Source: Lentinus brumalis (Eukaryota; Basidiomycota; Agaricomycetes; Polyporales; Polyporaceae). From it: a stretch of 64,000 nt of DNA. The DNA lies in contig MARA01000037.1 in NCBI GenBank assembly GCA_001792895.1, positions 124,001 to 188,000 of the forward strand, written 5' to 3'. Below the pieces are notes generated by a model. It did not search any database. It was not told the origin of the DNA and saw only the letters and a program-made list of their open reading frames with translations. Shown one piece after another: positions 58,912 to 64,000 of the stretch (positions within the stretch are counted from its first letter, which is position 1; the number at the start of each line of letters is the position of its first letter). Both the position numbers and the translations under genes were made by a program.

Positions 58912-61900
58912 TCAAGCGCTGCATGAATTGCACTGAGGGACCGGTTCGGTCATTTGAGCTTGTTCTCTTTCTTCGTCTTTCTCGCCTTCTTCCGCTGTCA
59001 GCTCTGGTTCTTCATGGACTGTCTCCAGCGTGGGCACGGCGCTGACAACTTGTGACGCCGCGGTTCCTACGCCGAAGAACAGCGGGCTTGCAGGAGCACG
59101 CGTCCGGAGGTAGTACAATCCCGTCTTCAATCCCTGCTCCCATGCTCGGAGTTGTAAGTCTAACTAGTCGGTCGTGAGCAACGAGACGGCGCTGAAGACG
59201 CGCTGCAACGTACTAGCACTTCGGGCGTCGGCGATTGCACGCTAAGAGACATTGACTGAGTTTGGTCGATGAAGGGGGCGCGGTCTGCGGCCATGTCCAC
59301 GACCGCTCTCGGGTCGACTTCCCACGACGTCATAAAGACTGCTTTGACGTCGTCGGGTATGGACGGTATGGCTTGAATGGAGCCTTTCGAGTGTGCGGTT
59401 AGGGTTCGCGCGTTCACATGTTATGTCACGACTGGAGCGGCTTACCATGGTGACGCAATATGGTGAGGCGATTCTCTTCAGTCCATAGACCCCGGCGCGT
59501 GAGCTCGTATACTAGCCAGGGGCAGAACTCGACGTAGTCGCCGCTGAGAATACGATGCGCGACTACGTTGCTGGTGAGATGGACGAGGTTAAAGTCAGCG
59601 ACGTAGCTGCATTGGAGACATGGCGTTCGCTGCATACCTCGTGTATGGTTCGACAGAATCGAAATTGCCTAGAAGTTTGGCGGTGGACGCCGTGGGCATC
59701 TGCGCGGTCAGCATGGAGTTTCGAAGTCCGTGACATTTGATGCGCTCCACCAGCTCCTCGAAGTCGTACCGCCCCGACAAGAGGGCATGGTCCCACATGT
59801 GGTGCTGCAGTATGCCTCGCTCGGCGGGGGAACCTGTGAAGAGCGGATATGGGCCGTCCCTCTGGGCGAGGTCGCAGCTCGTTTCGTACGCAGCGTGATA
59901 GATGCACTCAAATATCTCGCGATTGAGCTCTCGTGCCGCGGGGGACTCGAAGGCTACAGAAGAGGCCATGAAAACGTCCGCGAGACCCTGCGTCCCGATT
60001 CCTATGGCCCGAGTATCGAGAGCGGATCGCCGGGTACCCTCCGTGGGGTAATCGTTGCGGTCGATGAGATTGTTGGTAGTGAGTACCGCGAGACGGGTGA
60101 CGCGATGCAATTGTTCGAAGTCAAAGGACAGTCCGGGGCGGACGAAGCAAGGGAGCGCGATGGACGCCAATGTGCAGACGGCGGTGTGTTCGGCGGACGA
60201 GTATTGCACGATTTCGGTACACAAATTGGACGTCCGGATCATCCCCAGATGAGAGTGATTATTCTTTTCTATAAGCAAGGTTCAGATGCGTGTGAGGACA
60301 TCGTTCCGTGTATAACGTACTGTTAATGGCGTCCGGATACAGGATGAAGGGTGTACCGGACTCTTGTTGTGCGCGACAGATGATGTTCCACAACTCCAGC
60401 GCGGACGTGACATGAGAGGGAATTGCGGCTTGCTCGTACTGTTCGTATGCTTCCGAGAAGTCGTCGCCGTACGTGGAAAGCAGAAGCGGCACATCGCGCG
60501 GGTCGAAGAGCGTCCAGTGTTTTCCATCTCGCAGACGGCGCATACTATCGGCAGCAGATGTATCAACAGCCGGCAACGATATCAGAAGATCCGCGGGGCG
60601 CTCACAAGATGTCAGGGATGAACACGCTGGGATATACGTGCCACACACGGACTCGCTGAGCGTAGTTGGTGCGAGAGAGGATGAACGCGCGCACGTCTGC
60701 GTGCCACATCGGAAGATGAACCGTGATGGTGGACTGTCGCTTCGCCCGGCAGAGACTGGTGTATTGAGCATGGGCATCGTATACGCGCAACAGCGCCATG
60801 ATACCAGGCTGAGGGAGCGGTCCCGATCTAGGTCTTGTGAGAGATTTGAGGGCAGAGGGAAGTGGGAATGTGCTTACGTCTTGGCGGGAACTCCTCCCAG
60901 AGAGAGCCCGATGCCGCCATCCGCGAGCCAAAAGGTATCTAGATCGTTGACGCTACGTAGTTGCGAGGACAAGCTGGAAACGTCCGGATGATAGAGGAAG
61001 CATGACGCGAAGTTGCGACTCCAGGTGCCTGCGTTGAAGAGCACGGGGACGCTGGGGTGAACAGGTGCTGAGAGAGCGCGTCGTATGTTTGTAAGACCAT
61101 CTCCAGATTGTAGCCGTGGGCAGCGAGCGCGACACGCATATACATGAACTGCGGCCGTTCAATGATATTCCCGTCACGCCGTAGCAAGTAGGTGTTCGCC
61201 AGCGTTCGAATGGAGGGACTGCACAGATTGATCGAGTCAGATATCTGTGCGGAGGGGAGTAAGGTCGTCGACATACTAGGAGAACAAGAAGTCGCGTGAG
61301 TGTACAATAGCACTATCCAATTGTGAGGCGTAGTGCTGTACAAGGAGCACGAAATCCGTATTGAATGCGCCGTGGATGCCTGTCCAGAAGACGGTGAGAG
61401 CCCTTGTAGGTTGACGTCGTTTTTAGAGTCACCTTCTCCGTGCGCAGAAACCCATGTTGAGAAGATCTTCGGAGTGACGTTGTGGATGGATACGACGAAG
61501 AGACGACTTGCGAGAGCCGAGAAATGAGGGTGTCTCGTGGACGAAGACGCGATGGTGACAGCGGAGTGGAGCTTCGAAAGGCTGCATATCAGAGTGTGCT
61601 TGGCTTGCGACGTTGTCAGGCTTACTAGGAGATCTTGAGACGAGATGACGAGGGTCATGCTTGCACTTATCATGTCGACGAGGCTGTGGAAGAAGAAGTG
61701 AGGTATATGGCGGCGGAGTGTAAGCGACCGACATACGTCGGAATGTCAAGGACGTAACAGTCCAGGTCCCATGCGAGCTGCGGGGGTTTTTCAGAAACTA
61801 CGCGTGCCATAGCAGCCTGTGAACACGTACAGTGCGAATAGAATGTTCAAGCTGTGTGCGATGGTAGCAGGACGCAACGTGAAGGTCAGCGGACATGGGA

Positions 61901-62097
61901 TTATGGAAGAGGAATAGGACATTGCCTTCTCCCTCCTAAAGGGCTGCAATCGACTGCGGCGGTGTCAGCTCCGGTTGTGTGGCGACATGATCGCGACTCA
62001 CCCATCTGTGTGAAGGTATGAGTGACACTCTCATCGGTAGATGAGTACGTCTACGTTAATCGGGCTTACCTGTCTTTGCAACCAATGTATCGGACAT
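58912..62097 (-). CDS. Divergent ribonucleoside-diphosphate reductase large subunit (RNR1 paralog)
   Basis: Class I RNR catalytic subunit by sequence, in about ten or more exons. From the likely start MSDTLVAKT (62097): HPHFSALASRLFVVSIHN, YLLRRDGNIIERPQFMYMRV, FTPASP|VLFNAGT with SCFL (first active-site Cys), GGIGL, PMWHADVRAFI, WTLFDPRDVPLL, SGTPFILYPDA, TSNLCTEIVQYSS (active-site Asn, Cys, Glu), AVCTLASIALP (second redox Cys), IDRNDYPTEGTRRS, MPTASTAKLLG, MAADRAPFIDQTQS, LKTGLYYLRT, and a C-terminal CNSC that matches the shuttle CxxC. The usual loop between GGIGL and the RVY block is shorter and rewritten. The frame breaks once at the G run 61045-61048. Exons between 61.7 and 62.1 kb are not resolved. 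Confidence 0.82.
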
Positions 62098-62979
62098 GAT
62101 GGAGTTCACGACGACGCAGAGGGCACACCCAGTCTGGCGAACACGGAGAAGAGGACAGATGTTGGTGACCCGGAACCGGGCGGGGCGTGAGGGGCGAGGG
62201 GCGGAGGGAACAAGAGTAGGTATTTGTATGGTCACGTCGGCTACACCTCACAGGTGCCAGGGCGATCGAGAACGGAAAAGGATAGAGAGGAAGGGGAGGG
62301 GTTGAGCTCGGGGACGTGCAGATGCGGCGAAGGTCTTCAGGCTTGTCCCTCCTAGACAGAGAACTGAATTGTGCTTCGAGCAGGCCGGCAGCGATTACAG
62401 GCATGTGGAGATCTTGGACGGGAGTATTGTTTGCGCGGCAGCGACGGGATGAGCTTGACGGGAGAGGAGACTGGAAGGTGTGATCGAGCAAGTTGGATCG
62501 GACAGGAAGCTGTGTTGCACTGAAGATCAGATCCGTCGAGGAAGATGCTTTGACGTCAGCACGAAGGATACTTCATCGACGATACTTGAAGCTTGAAGGA
62601 GGATCGAGATGTGGAGTCTGATCGTGCTTCCTACGCCCTTCGATGTTGAGCAGGCGGGTAACCGTGGCGAGATGTGGCCGGAAGGATCGAGTCCTCCGGG
62701 CCGCCGGGTGAACGTATGTGCAGTCTGCTTGTGAGGATGCGGCTGTAGATAACCGTGTTCGATGGAGAATGACGTATACTACGAGTTACAACATGCTGGT
62801 GATAGATCCTGGCGATTGAAAGGAGGAAGGTCTCATACTAGTACAGTCGACGCAGTGGGTGAGTTCGTAGACGAACACAGAGGATGTGTTTAGGATGATC
62901 GGCGGCGGCTGCGCTGGAGCCGCTCACTCAGAGTGCTGTGCGGAAGGTCAGGACGAACTCGCGAGGACTAGCCGATGGC
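62098..62979. other. Intergenic upstream of the RNR paralog
   Basis: Promoter of the RNR gene and 3' flank of the next minus gene. No gene supported. Confidence 0.45.
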
Positions 62980-63619
62980 TTACTGCTGCACTAGCTGCTG
63001 AATGAGGCCCCGTTCTGCATAATGGACGTTTGTAGCCATCATGGGATGGCGCTGTCCGTGCCGTAGGACCAACACGTTCCCTCTGAATGGGATGTGCATG
63101 CACGTCTGAATTGCGTGGTTTAAGGGGGCACGGCGTGGCTGGGCCGTAGTGACAATAGTGTAGTCGTTCGTGAGTTGCTTGTCAGTTCCGGGAAACATAT
63201 GGACTTGAGTGAATGTGGTGCCATCTGGAAACCACGGCCCGATATGGACATCACTGACCCAACCCGTTGCCAGTAAGTCGTCGTCCCGTTGGACAAAAAC
63301 GGGCAGACGGAGACTTCGTGCGCGAGGCATTGCGGCCGGGTAGATCAGTCCCGTCACCAGTCGGAAGTCCGTGGTCTAGATAGTGTCAGTTCAATCTCGT
63401 GATGTGTGAAACGAATGAGGCATTGGACGTCGCGTGCTTACATCTGTCATGTGGTCTTCGACGTACTCTTTCCAATCAATCAAGTCTTGAGCATTTCCTC
63501 GGTGACGCTGCGAGTTCGAAAGCCGGCTTGTGGTCGGGAAAACGTTTGCTTCGAGATTGTGGGTTACGTACCTTGCCCGGCGTGCGACTCCTGCGTAACG
63601 AGTACTTCTTTGAAGGCAT
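62980..63619 (-). CDS. Small basidiomycete protein of unknown function
   Basis: Exons 63619-63572, 63507-63442 and 63375-62980 give 169 residues. Start MPSKKYSLRRSRTPGK is basic. The middle DLIDWKEYVEDHMTDTTDFRLVTGLIYP spans an intron, and the end reads HIPFRGNVLVLRHGQRHPMM...VHYAERGLIQQLVQQ. The type (a Trp/charged middle and a late GNVLVLRHG-like strand) resembles short uncharacterised proteins common in agaricomycetes; no function is known to me. Splice sites are clean and in phase. Confidence 0.62.
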
Positions 63620-64000
63620 GGCTGCAGGCTGCTCCTGTGCCGAACGGAATGGAGAGGTGACGTTGATGAGGCGGCGGGATGGGCGGTATGTTTTTGTAGA
63701 TTGTCTTTGCAGCGTGCCGCCGTGACGTGGCATATGGATCTTGCCTGCAATCTGACTACGATGGGCTTCTAGAGACGTCAAGCACGTCAGCACAGCTACG
63801 ACATTCTGGCGGGGAGCGACGGCGGGGCTGTGGAATCTTCGTATGCTCTTCTGAAACACGGTGAACGGCCTCGGCCGCTGCGGGAAGAGCCTCGATTGCT
63901 GTGCGTGTCACAGAGTGTCAAGTGCTGCCGAGCTGTGGAAGATCATGTACAATGAGTTCTGCATAGGGACGACCGCACTGAACAGGAGGACAGTATGTGG
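63620..64000. other. Right edge, upstream of the last gene
   Basis: Promoter side of the 63619 gene; nothing else visible before the window ends. Confidence 0.4.

Noticed and set aside
1..64000. tRNA genes, rRNA, CRISPR arrays
   Set aside because: Scanning for internal promoter boxes, clover-leaf arms and regularly spaced repeats gave nothing convincing.

Overview
This window is fungal nuclear DNA, almost certainly from an agaricomycete (mushroom-forming basidiomycete). The genes are dense and rich in short introns of about 50-90 nt with GT-AG borders. The gene families (DUF6534 membrane proteins, basidiomycete-type protein kinases, a heme-dependent N-demethylase-like protein, and large paralogous families of small membrane proteins) are typical of that group. 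I see no tRNA, rRNA, CRISPR, bacterial-type operon or autonomous transposon.

Layout. 1-10.5 kb: an ATF/CREB-type bZIP regulator (+), the nucleolar GTPase NUG1 (+), and a very long Ser-rich protein ending in a quinone-reductase-like MDR domain (-). 12.2-18.2 kb: three minus-strand paralogs (A, B, C) of a cysteine-rich, single-pass membrane protein family. 18.9-24.1 kb: a DUF3445 heme-dependent N-demethylase-like gene (-) and a conserved unknown (-). 26.3-38.7 kb: four plus-strand members of the same membrane family (D, E, F, G), a decayed fragment, and a kinase gene. 39.8-41.7 kb: a DUF6534 gene. 41.7-45.6 kb is gene-poor. 45.6-53.8 kb is a housekeeping block: a small unknown, MSS1 (mitochondrial tRNA-modifying GTPase), CNB1 (calcineurin B), an F-box-like protein and ATP7 (ATP synthase subunit d). 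54.8-58.0 kb: two divergent bZIP-like paralogs. 58.9-62.1 kb: a divergent large subunit of ribonucleotide reductase. 63.0-63.6 kb: a small unknown.

The most interesting region is 12.2-38.7 kb. Seven copies of one family lie in two arrays of opposite orientation. Each has a signal peptide, an ectodomain with spaced cysteines, a Ser/Thr stalk, a Gly-rich membrane helix and a short tail with a D-P-R-T-[YF]-P motif. Exon borders and phases are shared between copies. The cluster is evolving by tandem and inverted duplication. One copy (F) has been broken by two different non-autonomous DNA elements with clear inverted ends and target-site duplications. Another (D) carries a 19-bp tandem duplication in an exon. 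The family reads as a candidate set of cell-surface sensors or adhesins; its function is not known to me.

A technical pattern matters for every user of this window. At seven places in otherwise well-preserved genes, the reading frame is broken exactly as if one base were missing from a run of four or more G or C. These breaks are more likely homopolymer errors in the assembly than pseudogene lesions.
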